Source: Megaleporinus macrocephalus
Lineage: Eukaryota; Chordata; Actinopteri; Characiformes; Anostomidae
Assembly (NCBI GenBank): GCA_021613375.1
Contig: CM038715.1
Coordinates: 3,267,378 to 3,331,377, forward strand
Length of the DNA: 64,000 nucleotides
Reading direction: 5' to 3'
Shown: positions 62,944-64,000 of the stretch, piece by piece
How the letters are laid out: every line of letters starts with the position of its first letter
Numbering within the stretch: the first letter of the stretch is position 1
Made by a program: the position numbers and the translations under genes
The notes under the pieces: generated by a model
Database searches by the model: none
Seen by the model: the letters and a program-made list of their open reading frames with translations, nothing else
Told to the model about the DNA's origin: nothing

Positions 62944-64000
62944 AGACATTACTCAGATATTACTCAGACATTACTCAGATACTACTCAGACATTACTCAG
63001 ACATTAATCAGACACTACTCAGACATTACTCAGACATTAATCAGACACTACTCTGACACTACTCTGACACTACTCAGACATTACTCAGACACTACTCAGA
63101 TATTACTCAGACACTACTCAGATATTACTCAGACACTACTCAGACATTACTCAGACATTACTCAGATACTACTCAGACATTACTCAGATATTACTCAGAC
63201 ATTAATCAGATATTACTCAAGTTTCAAGTTTCAAGTTTATTTGTCATTTGCACATCATGTCAGGACATAACATGCATTGAAATTCTTGGGGTGAGACTCA
63301 GATTAATCAGACATTAATCAGACACTACTCAGACACTACTCAGACACTACTCAGACACTACTCTGACATTACTTTGACATTACTCTGACATTACTCTGAC
63401 ATTACTCAGACACTACTCAGACACTACTCAGATATTACTCAGACATTACTCAGACACTACTCAGATATTACTCAGACACTACTAACATACTCAGATATTA
63501 CTCAGACACTAGTCAGTTATTACTCAGACATTACTTAGACATTACTCAGACACTACTCAGATATTACTCAGTTATTACTCAGACACTACTCAGACATCAG
63601 ATACTAACATCAGATAACTACATAACATGCATTGAAATTCTTGGGGTGAGACTCAGACATTAATCAGACACTACTCAGACACTACTCAGACACTACTCAG
63701 ACACTACTCTGACATTACTCTGACATTACTCTGACACTACTCAGATATTACTCAGACATTACTCAGACACTACTCAGATATTACTCAGACACTACTCAGA
63801 TATTACTCAGATATTACTCAGATATTACTCAGACATTACTCAGATATTACTCAGACACTACTCAGATATTACTCAGATATTACTCAGACATTACCCAGAT
63901 ATTACTCAGACACTACTCAGACACTACTCAGATATTACTCAGACACTACTCAGATATTACTCAGACACTACTCAGATACTACTCAGACACTAGTCAGTTA
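62944..64000. repeat. 11-bp minisatellite running off the right edge
   Basis: Tandem ACTCAGACATT units with ACTCAGACACT, ACTCAGATATT and ACTCTGACATT variants. Retroelement-tail text interrupts the array at 63219-63293 and again at 63620-63650. The right end lies outside the window. Confidence 0.95.
63219..63295 (-). mobile_element. LINE-type 3' tail in the 11-bp array
   Basis: On the minus strand the tail reads TGACAAATAAACTTGAAAC and repeats CTTGAAA, a typical teleost retroelement end. Part of it (ACATAACATGCATTGAAATT on the + strand) recurs at 63620-63640. Confidence 0.6.

Overview
The window is vertebrate nuclear DNA, most probably from a teleost fish and perhaps an otophysan. The reasons are one intron-rich gene with GT-AG splicing, many dinucleotide, trinucleotide and tetranucleotide microsatellites, and non-LTR, hAT, Tc1 and TTAA-type repeats of kinds common in teleosts. 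Nothing prokaryotic is present.

One host gene is readable: a complete pax2-type paired-box transcription factor gene on the + strand, with coding exons from 3009 to 31885. Ten coding exons join with consistent phases (43, 166, 198, 80, 120, 176, 115, 102, 87 and 74 nt) into 387 codons, giving a 386-residue protein. It carries a paired domain (about 16-143), the octapeptide YSINGILG (182-189), a basic stretch KRKR (197-200), a partial homeodomain (about 221-258) and a Ser/Pro/Tyr-rich C-terminal region ending AAYDRH. The start MDIHCKADPFSAMH points to Pax2 rather than Pax5 or Pax8. I cannot decide between teleost pax2a and pax2b. The last exon also supports a second C-terminus in another frame, ending GLPIVPV, which resembles the ending I remember for the longer mammalian PAX2 isoform.

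Layout: 1-3008 is upstream DNA with a CpG-rich promoter and 5' UTR. 3009-31885 is the gene, with introns that hold minisatellites, microsatellites, three or more DNA transposons and several low-repeat blocks that look like developmental enhancers. 31886 to about 34.3 kb is the probable 3' UTR. From 34.3 to 64 kb I see no host coding gene. That stretch mixes enhancer-like blocks (about 35.4-36.3, 42.2-42.7, 46.0-46.2, 46.6-47.2 and 60.2-60.5 kb) with repeats: an L1-like 3' end, a decayed LINE with a YADD reverse-transcriptase core, two copies of an otophysan-type retroelement tail, a Tc1-like remnant, a TTAA-flanked element, a minus-strand LINE split by a hAT element, and an 11-bp array running off the right edge.

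The most distinctive pattern is that several transposable elements carry large tandem arrays inside themselves: a 17-bp array in a hAT at 17.1-18.4 kb, a 33-bp array in a retroelement at 48.4-50.8 kb, and a 14-bp array in a TTAA element at 52.3-54.5 kb. For the first two, a related copy in this same window lacks the expansion. The arrays therefore appear to have grown after insertion or in particular sublineages. No wholly new gene system was found; the dual-frame last exon and these array-bearing elements are the best leads.
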